A stretch of 64,000 nucleotides of DNA from Capsaspora owczarzaki ATCC 30864 (taxonomy: Eukaryota; Opisthokonta; Filasterea), in the NCBI RefSeq assembly GCF_000151315.2, contig NW_011887303.1:314141-378140 (forward strand), in the 5' to 3' direction. Both the position numbers and the translations under genes were made by a program. The notes below the pieces were generated by a model. The model saw nothing but the letters and a program-made list of their open reading frames with translations. It was not told the DNA's origin and did not search any database. This document shows positions 12,001 through 24,082 of the stretch, piece by piece; position 1 is the first letter of the stretch, and every line of letters begins with the position of its first letter.

Positions 12001-15000
12001 ATTGCCACGAGCACTTCAAGCACGCAATGTTCCAAGGCTGCGGGGGCGACGACCTCTGGGGCAAGTGCTGATGCTGCATGTTTGATGAGCGCGTCGGGGT
12101 CGGCCGCCCAGGCCTCAAGGCGACAGAGCGCAATTTCACGGGCTTCCCAGGTCTTGGCGAAAAGGCAGCGGACGAGCCGCTGACCAAACAACGCGCTCCA
12201 TTGCCGAGCAAACTCTGTCATCGAGGGAGGGATTTCGTCATCAATGTCGGGCAGCGTACCTGTGCGCAGAGTCTGGTACCGAACCAACGTCGGCAAGTGG
12301 CTCACAGAAGGAATGCCTGGATAGACTGTGACCGAAGAGTTGCTGCTCTTCAACGAGGAGGATGCGCCACTCGAGCCTGAAGCCGTTTGGGAGCTGGACG
12401 AAGCGGATGCGCCCATCGCTTCGAGACGGGGCTGTTGGTACTTGGGCGTCATTTTCGACCGCGGCTGACTTGTTGTTTTCTGCTGGTGTGCTTGCTCGGG
12501 CGTGGACAAGACGGAAGTCGACGTGGAAGAAGCAGGAGATGGCGTCGCGGAATTGCCGCCGCTGATCGTCCGTGTCAGTGGTGGATGGCCAGCAGGGGAT
12601 GGGGTCGAAGCCGCCTCGTTGCCACTGCTACTGCTGCTGGCCTCGTCGCTCGCCGTGTTGCCAGATTTCGTTGGAGTAGCGCGTTCCAGACGAGCTTGGG
12701 GCGCATTGCTCTCCTCTTGAGCTTGCTCGAGCTGCACCTTGCCACGTTGGACAAAGGCCGGCGAACGATACCAGTCCGATCGGCAGAATGGGCAGACGAC
12801 CACATCCGAGCGCCGTGTTAGGTCAATCGCCCAAACAGTCATGCAGTGTGTGTGCAGCACATTGCCACAGCCATTACGACACCAGGTGAAATCTTCAGCC
12901 TCGTTGAACTCTGCCAAACAAATGGCGCAAGTCGTCTCAACTTGACTGGATGACTGGATGAGCGCTTTTTGAGGGTGGCTGTTGGCATTGTGCGTCGTTG
13001 CTTTGTTATTCTCGGCAGATCGCGAAGAGCGAGCAGGAGGTGCTGGAGATGTCTTGGAATTCATCGGACGATGACTGCTGCTGCTGCTGACGGTTGGTTG
13101 GTGCGAGTCGCTCCCAGGCAAAGCGCCGTCAGCAATGGCATTTGCAGCGGACGATGGCTGCTGGAACACGCTGAGTAGCGTATCAACCTCGTATTGCTTC
13201 AAAGGTTTGTCAGCGAGCAGCACAGGATTGGTGAGCGAAACGCCAAGAACGCGTGTCAGCACAAATAGCAAATGGATGCAATGAGGCTTCCCACAAGTGC
13301 AAGTCTGTGTGTTCAGAACATAAAAGAAACAGGCAACGTCGCAGTGAGTAACACAACGGGAGTGTGCACAACCCTGCTGCGCAATCAAAAAACCAAATAC
13401 CAAAAAAAAAATCAACACCTACCTGAGCACCAATGACCACTTTAAAGGGGGTTTGGTCCTGTTGCACATTGAACGAGTTGGGACCGTTCTGCCGGAGCAG
13501 ATAGAGCTTGACTGCTCGCAGTCGCTTGACACGAGCTTGAATGTCCAGCAAAGTCAACCCGTGGGCGCATTTCTTGGTTGACGGAAGTGCAGCGCTCAAC
13601 TGGGCGGCGGGCTGATCGGCATTGACGCCGGAAGGATCTGCAGCTGCTTGGCCGGCAGTATCAGCACGCGAATCATCGGAAGCCAGGCTTCGTTGAGGAG
13701 CAGGAGGCGTGAATGGCGGAGAGAGAGTCGAATCGAGGCTGGACGAGATCGACATGGTCGACACGTCAGCGCTGTAGCTCGGGGATCCGATGGAGAGCGT
13801 GCTTTCGTCGCTGCTGAGATGCTCTGCGTCAAGAGTGGAGGTTCGAGATACAGCGACGGGCAACGTTGGTTGCTGCACCACGCTCTCCGGCTCCACCTCG
13901 ATTGTTGGGATGCCTCTGAGTGAGGGAGCAGACGCTTCTGCAGGTTCAGCATGTGTTGTTGGTACATCCGATGGCGGTACAACGAACTCGAGAAGTTGTG
14001 GTTTGGAAACCGGCTCGTCTGTGGCCTCTCGATTGCCGTCCACAAACTCCTGCTCTTGGTCCGTTCCAGCTGCATCCTGTTGTTCGGTGTCAATGTTGAC
14101 TTGTTTGAACGATGCGTCTGACCCGATGGTGAGACGCCCCTGGCCTGCAGACAATGAAGGAGTGGTGCTCGGGCGCCGAGGCGAGGAGTTGTTTGGCGAA
14201 ACCACTCCTGCTGCTGCTGATCGATTGTCGCGAGACCCAGTGATTTGCTTGAACGCGGCAGTGTTCCCAAGAGAGTGGCTTCGTCGAGAAGCGGATGCTG
14301 CTGACGAGTTGGTGTGAAGGCCGAGCTGTTGCAATTGTTGCGACTGCGGTGATTCCTGCTCGCTCCTGGGTCGTGTCTGAGGCACCCTGGCGGTGCCCAG
14401 TGGAGGTGCGGGTGGTGAGGATGCCGACGCGGAGGGCAAATGGCTATCGCTGTTGGAGGCATGAAGTGCAGGAGCAGAATTGGCCGAGCGTGCTTGCGAA
14501 GCGTTCGTGACGGACAGCGACCGAGAATGGGCGGATTGAACCCTGCTTGGCCTGTATTTCGCTTCCGCAACTCCGCTCGGGACTCGCCTCTGAGAGGGCA
14601 AAGACGCAGCAGTCGCGCCCGATCGAAGGGGTGCCGACGGCGAGCCATCGGAAGACTTTTCAGTCGAGGAAGCGTCGGGTACCGACTCGCGTCGCGGCGC
14701 GTGCCCGCGTGCTGTTGGGGATGCCCCAGCCACCGCAGGAGATGTTTGTGCGCTAGATGAATTCGACGCTGCAGCACCAGCTGAGGTGGTTCGAGCAGGT
14801 GCGGACGGGACGTCACTTGTTGTCGACCGCAACGAACGGGATTGTGTTTGGGTCTGCTCCGGATTGCCGGATGAGTCTGACGAGGACGCTGGAGATGACG
14901 ATGATGGAGGTGGTGGCGGCGACGTCAAAGAGGACGACGGCGAGGGCAAGCGGTTGGGATTGTTCGAGGCTCGGTCGCGGGTGTGCGATGCTGGTTTCAC

Positions 15001-15699
15001 AAACGGCAGCGCTCCTGCGGCCTGCATGGCATGCTGCTTTTGCTGCTGCACATGATGGCCATCAGTAACATTAGCAGCAGCAGTAGCAGCAGCACCAGGA
15101 ACATGATGGGCCTGGTGACTGGGTCCTGATGTCATGGATGCCATGGGTTGGGATTGGCTGCGCAGAGAGCGAGACCGCGCGGCGCTCGCTGCAGCCATCG
15201 CAACCATGGTCTGTGGCGTGTGGCCGTGAGCAACCACTGAGCGCTCTGTTGTCTGCTGTTGCTGCTGTTGGGACTGCGGCGGGCTCTGGTGCTGGCTGAG
15301 CGCGGTGGTCGGCGTCCGTGGCAGACGCTTGACAGGGGCAATGGAAGCTGCAGCAACGGCAGTGGCAGACGAAGAAGCGACTCTGCGCCCGCTCCCTTCG
15401 GCCCTGGCATGAGCAGTGTGGTTGGCATTAACAGCAGTATTAGTGCTCGTCTTAGACGTGGCACGAGCGCGGCCGGCGGCGTGGCTTGGCTCAGCCCTGG
15501 CTCGCGTCGCATTGGAAGAATCCGAAGCACTTGGAGCGCAGTCGCCGCTGGGAAGTGGCTCGTTCACGGCTACCGCTGCTTCTGCTGCTGCTTCTGTGGT
15601 CATGCCAGGCGCTAGTGAGTGACTGTCTGCATGGGTTTGAGCTGTAGAAGTCGGGGACTCGGTCGCACTTGACTCGGTCGTCGTCGTCGGAACTATCAT
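9030..15699 (-). CDS. MAP3K1: MAP3K1 (MEKK1)-type kinase with SWIM, RING and Ser/Thr kinase domains
   Basis: Two exons on the minus strand, 15699..13423 and 13304..9030, phase 0, encode 2183 residues; human MAP3K1 is about 1512. The first ~700 residues are Ser/Pro/Ala-rich and disordered-looking. Near the junction is a SWIM zinc finger (TCTCGKPHCIHLLFV), completed across the intron as in MEKK1. A RING finger follows (CAICLAEF...CPFCRSDW, genomic ~12,920-12,760), then a helical region comparable to the MEKK1 TOG/armadillo region. This is interrupted by a poly-Gln run of about 20 residues. The C-terminal kinase (~9,980-9,140) keeps GTGAFS, VAMK, HRDLKGTN and DFGSA, so it should be active. In animals MEKK1 is both an E3 ligase and a JNK/ERK pathway MAP3K. 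The ATG is at 15699-15697; the 5' region is shared with the divergent oxygenase gene. Confidence 0.92.
11631..11693 (-). repeat. CAG/CAA triplet repeat encoding poly-Gln in MAP3K1
   Basis: An uninterrupted run of 21 Gln codons (CAG and CAA mixed, read on the minus strand) lies inside the middle region of the MAP3K1 protein. Mixed codons suggest the Gln run itself has been kept. Confidence 0.9.
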
Positions 15700-16681
15700 T
15701 GTCGTTACGTTTGGGTGGGTTTTGAGTGCGTGGCAGCGCCTTCAACCCGGCAGCCGCACAAGCGAACAGAAGCAGAAAGAAGGAGGCCGAGATGGCGGGT
15801 TGTCCCTTGCTATCGGGACGTGCTCCAGAGCAGAGAGAGAGACCTCAAACCAAGCAAATGGAGAAAAGAAAGAAGAAAAAAAAGTTAATCCAAATCAAAA
15901 AAAAAAAAAAAAAAAAACCGCCAAATGGAAAAGAAAAAAAAATCAAAGAGTGGGGATCAGCAAGCTCGTGTGTCAAAAGAGCGTGAATCAAGCACCTGGG
16001 GGGAAATTGAAGGCGAGCAGTGAATGTGGAACAGCCAACAAGAGACCAACAAGAGAGGGATAGAGAGAAAGAGAAAGAGAGAAAAAAGAAAGAAGAAGGC
16101 AAGCAAAGTGAAACGATTGCTTCAGCTTTTTGAATTTTGAAAATGAGCGCGCTGCCACCACGCTGCCACTCGCATCAACCTCCTCTTTGGTCACTGGTGG
16201 CAGATCCATCTGATGATGGAAGTTAGAGCGAACCGATGGCGGATGAGGCCAGCCACAGAAGGGAAACGGTGATCGAACGAGGCGACAAGTGGAGAAAAAC
16301 AAAAACAAAAGCGCGCGAAAGAGCGTGAGTTTTGGAACAACCCAATGACCTCATCCATCGCATCGTACTCCTGTTCCGCTCCAGAGTGCATTAAAATGCA
16401 GAACTTTGTTTTTGGTTGTGAGAACACAAAACATGTCCCGAACATGAACAGACAGGGCGCAGTCATTGTTCAGTATGCGAGTCCCTTCAAAGCGCACGCA
16501 GCCAATGCGATGGTTTATGATTGCAGCGCTGTGCTTGCTCATAGCAGCAGTCACGAGCTCTGCTAAATCACACGAGCGCGTCGATCAACTCGTGTAAGGC
16601 AGTTGTTTATCATCATCGGGGGGCTTGAAATCTACGTTTGGTCTCAAACTCACTGAGAATGGTGGTGCTTGGAGCAGACAG
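15700..16681. other. Intergenic region between divergent MAP3K1 and 2OG-oxygenase genes
   Basis: About 980 bases. It holds a run of about 19 A (15,899-15,917) and AAAG/GAGA-rich tracts (15,830-16,100), with mixed sequence to the right. It should include the MAP3K1 promoter and the promoter and first exon(s) of the oxygenase gene. On the minus strand, 16,212-16,110 could code for a short Lys/Ser-rich peptide with a Met start, but I found no convincing splice partners. I call nothing in it. Confidence 0.45.
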
Positions 16682-18998
16682 CAATCGGTGCTGTGCCAGC
16701 TCGGAGGCGACCGAGCCGGAGCCCTTGCCGCAATGGAAGCCGCCTATGCACTTCAGCCACTGCATGCTGGAGTCGTCCTGCGCCTTGCACGCGCGCTCGA
16801 AGCAGGTGCGGCACGGCAACGACGAGACGTTCTCCATCCCCAACGCTACTTACTTTGACTCACTAATCCGCCTGACTGGAACACTATGATTGACAGATCA
16901 GCAAGTTGCGCGCGCTCTGACCATTGTAACACAGGCATTGGAGCAGGAGAGACCGGCCGAGCCAAGCGCAAAGGAAGCCAAACTCTATGCCGATCTCGAG
17001 GCACTCAAGACCAATCTCGCTCAAAAGGTCCTGCTGGCTCAGCCCAGCGCAACAAGCAAGACAAGCCGAGATGCCCCAATGTCGGCCACGGGCTGGCAAG
17101 CTGCGTCGGCGGCTGACCTTTTGGGCAATCGGACGACGCTCGAGACGGAATCTTGGGCGCACGTCTGGGCCACGCCCGTTTTGCGTGATTCTGGCAACAT
17201 GGCACTGCATCATGCTCTGGTGTTGTTGGCGGAAGGTGCCACTGCCCCTTTTGCAGCCCCTCACGCGCGCGGTGGGAAGGCGCGGCGAATTCGATTGCTC
17301 GTTTCGCCTGCTTCGGGAGAACTCGTCTTCCCAACTCCAAACGCTGCACGCATTGAGGCTGGCAAAGTTCTGCTTACTGCGCTTCGGCGGAACGTCCACC
17401 TGCTGGACCGCAGCTTTGCCAGTCGACACCACAATTCCGCTGCAGCGGTGCTGCTCTCCACGCCCGAAAGCGCGTTTCAGTTTGACACGTCGTTCGATGC
17501 AAATGCTGGAATAAGATCACCATGTCTGAATATTCGACAACTGGATATTCGGCTGCACGAGGATGCCGTTGGACATGCGCAAGCCTCGCATATTGTGCCT
17601 CGCTCCCACCTAACTTTACTCGCCGGCCTCCAACAAACGCTGGAAGGGGACTCGTCCAGCATGCAAGTGTTTCTAACAGACCCACGGCCTGGAGCTGGGC
17701 CAATTCATCTTCCAGGTGTGTGCATTGGGACTTTTGTGGTGGGATGATTGAGTTCTAACTTTTGTCCTTGTCTCTCATCGCTTTGCTGGGCTGGTGGTTG
17801 AACCCACATCACATCCTTGCTCTTGAAATTGTATTGACTCACAGGTTGGGACGACACCAATGTTCCATCGGCGTTTCGGTTGGAGCCAGGAGCTTTTCTG
17901 ATCTTTCCATCTTTCGTTCGGCATCACATGCTCGCTCATCACCAGCAGGACGCCTCTGCTCGTCGCGTTTTTGTCGAAATCGGCATTGAATTGGAGGCGC
18001 AGCGATGTCCCGACTTTATTCCTGCCGATGATCGCCTCAGCACTGGCGCTGTCACGCTGCAGTATTTGTGGGGTACGCCAATGTACTCGTCGTCGATAGT
18101 CCCACTCTTAAACCAACTCGGACCAAGCCAGCATCCTCTACTCGAATCGCTCACAGCCACGATTCGACAGCTGGCAAACTCGACTCCCAGCGTTCGTAAG
18201 AGCAACAAGGGCGGATGGCAGTCTTCGGCCAAGCTGTTTGACAGCTTTGCAGCCAACTCTGCGGTGCAGGCCCTTCGACGACTGGTTTACGCTGGCGCGT
18301 ATCGATGGCTACAAGCGCAAGCCTCTCAGGGCATGCTCTTCCCAGAGTTTACTCAAACCAGCAATGCACATGAATGGGTGGAAATGCCGGCATTGCTCGT
18401 GGATGGCAAGGACCCTCGAATCAGTCACCCGACCTTGTGTGGCGACGTGCACATTGAGGTGGTCCATTCGTGGGCGGGCATCAACAAGGCTGGAGACTCC
18501 AATTCGCCGCACATTCATCCAGGAGCACTCCTATCAGGAGTCTTCTATGTGGCAACGCCAACGGCTCCCCCGACCTATGTAGAGTTTATCGATCCGCGAT
18601 CCGGTGCGTCAATGCTCCCGGACATTGATCAGACCCAGATTCCTGTCGACTTTAGCCCTGAGGCTGCGCTTGCGGAGGCCGCGGCTAAAGTTGTATCAGT
18701 GTCGTCGCAGCAGACCTCAGACGCGTTGAGTCCACCTCCACCTACAGCCCGCGGAGGATTTGCAAGTAGTCGCGTGTTTGGTGCTGGCGCCACTCACGCA
18801 GCGGCCTCGTTGCCTGGCCGGCTGATTTTGTTTCCAGCGTGGCTGGAGCATTTCGTTGCTCCCTTTGGCGGTTCTTTGCAGGACGAAGACCGCATTATTG
18901 TCAGCTTCAACGTGCTTGTGCACCATACCGTACAGGAGTGTACCCAGGCTGGCCTATTGCTGCATCTTCCAAAGCATCATCTTGCCGAGCAAGTTTGA
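16682..18998 (+). CDS. TPR plus tandem 2OG-Fe(II) oxygenase-like domains (5' end not found)
   Basis: Three exons are clear: 16682..16805, 16897..17715 and 17845..18998, with phases 1 and 1 and GT-AG introns. The first reads like a tetratricopeptide helix pair (LCQLGGDRAGALAAMEAAYALQP). The last ~200 residues match the 2OG-FeII_Oxy_5 type double-stranded beta helix: HSWAGINKAGDSNSPHIHPG, then GVFYV, FIDPRSG, LILFPAWLEHFV, and a final ISFN-like strand (IIVSFNV). A second, weaker copy precedes it: ASHIVPRSH, FLTDPRPG, then FRLEPGAFLIFPSFVRHHM and FVEIGIEL. In that copy the HIH of the active motif reads HIV, so it may not bind iron. The C-terminal copy keeps His ligands and a basic residue and may be a working oxygenase; its substrate is unknown. 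The start codon must lie in an exon upstream of 16682. Confidence 0.72.
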
Positions 18999-19256
18999 AC
19001 AAGCGTGTTGCTGATGCCGCATTCAAGTCGAGCAATCATATCTGTCGTTTCTAGCTTTTTGTGCATTTTGAATCAGTGGTAGTGGAGAGAGAGAGGAGGG
19101 GGGGGGCAAGGAAAGCTCGTTGGCAATGATGATCCGAAAATCACTTCTTAAATCCACACCTTCCGAAATAAAGTCACTACCAGCTTTCACCAGTTTGGAC
19201 CATCCCAAAAAAAATTCTGACACTTTCTTCTGAGCCGCTCAGTCCCGAACCTGAAC

Positions 19257-21006
19257 ATGCTCGTTGCCAGTCGCAGCAGCAGCCGACCTGTCTTGGCTTT
19301 GGCTTTGAGCGCTGGACGCCGAGCGGCTCACTCTGCCGCAGCTTCTTCTGCTCCAATCCTCGCCACAAGTCTGGCTTCTTCTACTGCGCCTGGTCCCTGC
19401 GCGCTGACCGAGTTGCAGTGGCGCGGACTGCTCCATGCACACACGAGGTACAGCATCGAATTGAGTTTTTCCCGCCATATCTGCTCCGATCTTTACTTTG
19501 CTCAATCTCCATGCTTTTTTCTGCTTGTTTGTTTGCGTTCAAACCAATCCTGTCATTGGCGTGGCAGCTCGTTCGAGGGACTGGCTGCGACGCTGCGATC
19601 GCCCAATCGCGCTTGCCTCTACGCCGGGTTTGATCCGACTGCGGACAGTCTGCATGCGGGAAACCTGCTCGTGCTGATGGGCATGCTGCACTTCCACCGC
19701 GCAGGGCATCAAGTCATTGCGCTGGTCGGCGGTGCGACTGGCCAGGTCGGCGATCCCAGCGGCCGCCAGACCGAGCGATCCATGCTCGCAGTCAACACTG
19801 TCGCAAGCAACGCGGCTGGTCTTTGACAATGCTACGAGTATTTTTGGCGTGCTGCCCGAGACTAGTAGTCGTAGTAGTCGGAGTAGTACTGCTGCTGCTG
19901 CTGATGCTGCTGCTGCTGCTGCTGATGCTGCTGCTGCTTCGTCAGGCTCCCCTACCAGCAGCCCAAAACCCGTCACCGTCGTCAACAACTTGGACTGGTA
20001 TGCTCCAATGAACGTGCTAGAGTTTGTACGCGATGTCGGCCAGCACTTTCGCATGACTACGATGCTGGGCAAGGAGTCGGTGAAAAGTCGTCTGCAACCC
20101 CAAAGTACATCGGCAAGCGGCACGGAGCCAGCGGGGATGAGCTTCACCGAGTTTACCTATCAGCTGTTCCAGGCGTACGATTATTACCAGCTGCACGAGC
20201 GCAACCAGTGCCGGCTGCAGCTTGGAGGGAGTGACCAATGGGGCAACATTACAGCCGGCTGCGATCTGATCCGCAAGGTGACTGGGAAGGAGGCGCATGG
20301 CGTCACCATGCCACTCGTAACTACGTCGACGGGCGAAAAGTTTGGCAAGAGCATGGGCAACGCTGTTTGGATGGACGCCGCCAAAACAACGCCGTTCGAA
20401 TGGTACCAATTCTTTTTGCGCTCGGAAGACAGTCAAGCGGAGCGCTACTTGCGCTACTACACCTTCCTGTCCTTGGATGAGATTACCGATATTGCTCGCC
20501 GTCACGCGGAAGCTCCGAACAAGCGGATTGCGCAGACAGCGCTGGCAGACCAAGTCACCCTCTTGGTGCATGGTCGCGAAGGTCTGGCGGAGGCGCATCG
20601 CTCCACCAAGTTGCTCTATCACCGAGGAGGAAGTGGCAGCGGAAGTCCCAACTCTACCAACAGCAACGAGGTCCAAGCAACCGATTCGTCCAACAGCCCT
20701 TTCGAGCTGACTAGCGCCGAGGTGGCGGCACTGCTATCGGCGCAAACGCCCAGCATCAACGTATCGCGCTCCGAGCTGGGTCAGCTCTTGCTGATTGACG
20801 CACTGGTGCGGCTGGGGCTGACTCCTTCCAAATCAGAGGCGAAAAAGCTCATTCGCAACGGAGGCGTCTCCGTCAACTCGGTCAAGTCAGTCAACGAGCG
20901 CGATGTGCTGGGTGAGAACCACGCGTTGAAAGACAGCAATGCCACGTTGTTGCGGGTTGGGAAGCGCGCGCACGGTTTGGTACTATGGGAAGCAGCTGCA
21001 ATTTGA
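19257..21006 (+). CDS. YARS2: Mitochondrial tyrosyl-tRNA synthetase, with an apparent frame change
   Basis: The enzyme charges mitochondrial tRNA-Tyr. Exon 1 is 19257..19447 and exon 2 runs 19568..21006, phase 2. The first ~60 residues are Arg/Ser/Ala-rich and look like a mitochondrial presequence. The class I HIGH motif appears as SLHAGNLL, then [46 protein letters not shown] and the KMSKS equivalent KFGKS. An S4-like RNA-binding end ([10 protein letters not shown]) closes the protein. Near 19,826 the reading frame moves by one base: the upstream frame meets a stop at 19,824-19,826, while the family match goes on in the +1 frame (VFDNATSIF). No intron fits well there. I read it as a sequencing error or a real frameshift. 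A GCT/GAT triplet repeat encoding Ala and Asp follows at ~19,888-19,937. Confidence 0.85.
19888..19937 (+). repeat. GCT/GAT triplet repeat in TyrRS coding sequence
   Basis: About 17 triplets, nearly all GCT with a few GAT, encode an Ala-rich insert between the HIGH-side and the tyrosine-binding parts of the synthetase. Bacterial and human enzymes lack it at this point. Confidence 0.8.
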
Positions 21007-21297
21007 GCATAAGTGTTTGCGTTTGTTTTTGGTGGTTGTTCTTGTTGATGATGATGTTTTTGGTGGTTGTTGTTTGTACTTGCATGTAGTTTATTCAATT
21101 TCAAAAGCATAAACCGCACTACGCAACCCTAGACTTGTGACGGGGGAAACAAGCCAGAATCAGAGTGCAAACACACCAGAACCAAGAAAAAATTAAACAG
21201 GGGGAGAAAACTGAATCGACAAAACATAAAAACTGAACACGTTGCTTTTTTTCGGGTGCAGCTCTACTGACAACCCGAAAGAGAACAGGAGAGCTTG

Positions 21298-23764
21298 TTA
21301 CGACGAAGCGGCAGACTTGATCAGATTCTGGTAGACATCCGAACGCAAAAAGCGTGGGTACGAATCCTTCGCCATCAGGTTGAAAATGTGCGCCTGAGCT
21401 TCGTCGAACGAATCGTAGCCAGGATTGTCCATATTGCGCGTGGTGATTTCACGCGTGGCCGCGTCGAGGTTGACCTCGTGCGGCGCGTTCGGCGCAATGT
21501 AGTTGTCGTACAACACCTTGGCCTCGTGCTTGACAGCCGAGGGCTTGACACGTTGAAGGGTGCGAATTGCTTGCCAGAAGCTAATGTTCTCATCCGAAAA
21601 CTCCTTCTTGAGGTACTGCTGGAACAGCGCCAAGCCGGGAGGATCGTTGAGCAGCTCCATAAGTGCAATGCCCCAGCGCTTGGCGGACATGACGGAAGGT
21701 TCGATGCGGCTGTAGAAGGAAGAGTGGGGAAGAAACGTGCAGCAGTGAGCATCTGAGGAACACAAGAAGCATTGTTTGAGCGTGGCATGGTGAGGAGCAA
21801 AACTCCCTACTTTTTGTCGCTCGTGTCCCATGTCGTGGTGTCATCGGTAATCCAGGGGTTGGAAGGCTCCATCGAAGTGATGAATGGATCGTACGGCGCG
21901 TAGACTTCACACCGCGAGACCAATCTAAGACAACAACAACCAAAAAAACCAAGAAAAAACCGAAAAAAAAAAACAATATCAGAAACTGACTACTTTTTGC
22001 CTTGTTCTTGTTGCTGTTGTTGTTGTTGCCTCGCCAAGCCACCTACCCTTCTCCGGCAAGAGAAACCTTGATCTTGGGACGTGCAATTGCAGACTTGAGC
22101 TGGGTGACAGTCTCTTGCAACGCTGCCAACTGAACGGCCTCGAGCTGGGCGGGCGACTTTGTCTTGTTGCTTTCACTGGCCGTGCTGGCGAAAGCTTTTC
22201 GGGGGTCGACCTCGCGGTGATCGGGAGTGTCCGGCTGTAATTTCATCGCAACACAGGGGTGAATGATGAGATCACCATTGCTCTATCGCACAGCAAAGCA
22301 GGTGGGAGCGATGGCACACATACCGGAGGACGGTGAATGCGCCAGAAGGCATACTCTTGGCTGTCAAACACTTGACGCTCCTTCTTGGTGCGATGACGAG
22401 AAGACTTGACCTGCTCCTCAGCCTGCATGAGAACAAACTCCCAGCGGTTGCTCAGGCGGCGCTGGAGCGAGGCAATCGCCTCCAGCTCGTAGTCCACGAG
22501 CTGGTACTTTTTCTTCTCTCGCAACTTGCGCTTGATCAGGTAGACGGCGTACTCAAAGTCGGACGGCTCCCACATTTGAGACGGCCAGAAGTAAGGGGTC
22601 TGAAACACAAAGTCCAAGCTTCTTGGGTGAGTGCAAGAGAGGGCGACCGACACACACACACACACTCACACACACAGAAAAAAAGGACAAACCTGGAAGC
22701 GGCATTGGCTGGAATCGTCCTTGAAGCTGGAAGAGTCGACGGGGAAGATGTAGCCAATACGATGGAGCATGCGAGCAAAGCGAATCGCCTCGTCGCGGTC
22801 AAAGAACTTGTAATTGCGCATGAGCCATTCAATGCAATCGGTGCCTAGATTGTTTTCAAGTGACGAGTTCAACGGTGAGTGTTTTGCTGTCGTCACTCAC
22901 TGTGTGTGTTGTGTGTTGTGTGATTGAGAGTGAATGAATGAGGTGTTTTTTCAAGCGGGGGTCGCTCCTGCTCTCCAACGCCGCCTCGTCCGTCAGTGTT
23001 AGTATTCATTGCATGCTGGGCTGGTGTTCACTGCACACAGCCTGAGTTCACATCACAGCACAGCACGGCACTCGGTTCGAAACCAAAAATAAATAATCAA
23101 AAAAATAAGCAAACACTTCCAAAAAATAAGCAATTTCGAACCGCAATGCTCGAGTTTTGACGACAAGATGCAGGACGACAGTCGATGTGAGACGACAGAG
23201 TCGAAATCATCATCATCGCTTTAGTAGCTGCATTAGAACAAAGGGGAAGAAGGGGAACAGGACGGGGGAAAGGGGGAAGAAGAGCGGCACCAATTCGATC
23301 TCACAACCGAAAAAAAAAAAAAAAAAAAGCAATGGAAGATTGGGAAACCATTGAGGTTTGACTTGCGTGTCTCTGTGTGTGAAGGGGGGAAGGGGGCGCC
23401 TTACCAGTGAAGACCGAGGCAATGGTCGAGCCGAGCAGCGAGCTCTTAAAGTCGTAGATCGGAACACCGTCTGTCGCCGACATCAACGCCACAGTCGATT
23501 CAATCTGATGTTGCAGAAAATAAAAATAAAAAAAAAGCAGGCTAATGTTAGATTGTCCAACACAACAGCAACAAGCAGCAGCCAGTCGGACTTGACCGAA
23601 GCGAGAGAGAGACGAGAGACGAGAGAGAAGCACAGGGCCCCTCAAACGAGATGAGAGGTTGAGAATGCGACAATGGGAGCGACGGATGGGAGAGAAAAAC
23701 CGACCTTGCGAAAGCGCTTCAGGCGAGCCTTGTCGACGGGATCGTCCTTGTCGTCGTTCGGCAT
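21298..23764 (-). CDS. R7-family regulator of G-protein signalling (DEP-R7H-GGL-RGS)
   Basis: Seven exons on the minus strand, 23764..23705, 23504..23405, 22844..22693, 22599..22324, 22234..22047, 21924..21811 and 21709..21298, encode 433 residues; human RGS7 is about 470-490. The DEP domain covers residues ~25-100 (DCIEWLMRN, then HRIGYIFPV). Next is the R7-specific segment ([36 protein letters not shown]). A GGL domain ends in [18 protein letters not shown]. The RGS box covers residues ~300-425 ([37 protein letters not shown]). R7 proteins pair with G-beta-5 through GGL and speed GTP hydrolysis by Gi/o alpha. The whole animal architecture is present. The short 60-bp first exon starts at an ATG preceded by an A-rich leader. 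Confidence 0.93.
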
Positions 23765-24082
23765 GGTTTTGTAGAGGAGAAGAAAATGAAAATAAAAAAA
23801 AGAAGAATGATGAATGATGAGCGCAGGTGAAGTTGAAATGCCAGTTGAAACCAAAATGCGTTGAAATTGAACGAAGCATAGGAAGTTGATCACGACTCAA
23901 GCAACCTTGCAACTCGCATTGGACAAATAGACATGGTTGATAATTTAATACTCTTTTCTATTTACTGTACATTAGAAATACAACTACAACGGTGTTAGCG
24001 AATAACAGCTGAAGTGACTTTTTGTGTGTTTCATGGTTCATTTCTCCATAAACCTTTTTCTTCTTCTTCTTCTTCTTCGTCT
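23765..24082. other. Intergenic region between RGS and Ras genes
   Basis: About 320 bases, AT-rich. It should contain the RGS promoter and the 3' UTR of the Ras-like gene. A (TTC)n tract sits next to the Ras stop codon (24,056-24,079). Nothing else is visible. Confidence 0.5.

Noticed and set aside
13596-14816. Long second frame on the minus strand within the MAP3K1 first exon
   Set aside because: It is a +1 shadow of the GC-rich disordered region; no start, splice or family support.
15988-16466. Possible short minus-strand gene upstream of MAP3K1 (DAMDEVIGLFQNS and MDLPPVTKEEVDA segments)
   Set aside because: Two plausible peptides but no splice pair in phase and no stop in a sensible place; left as intergenic.
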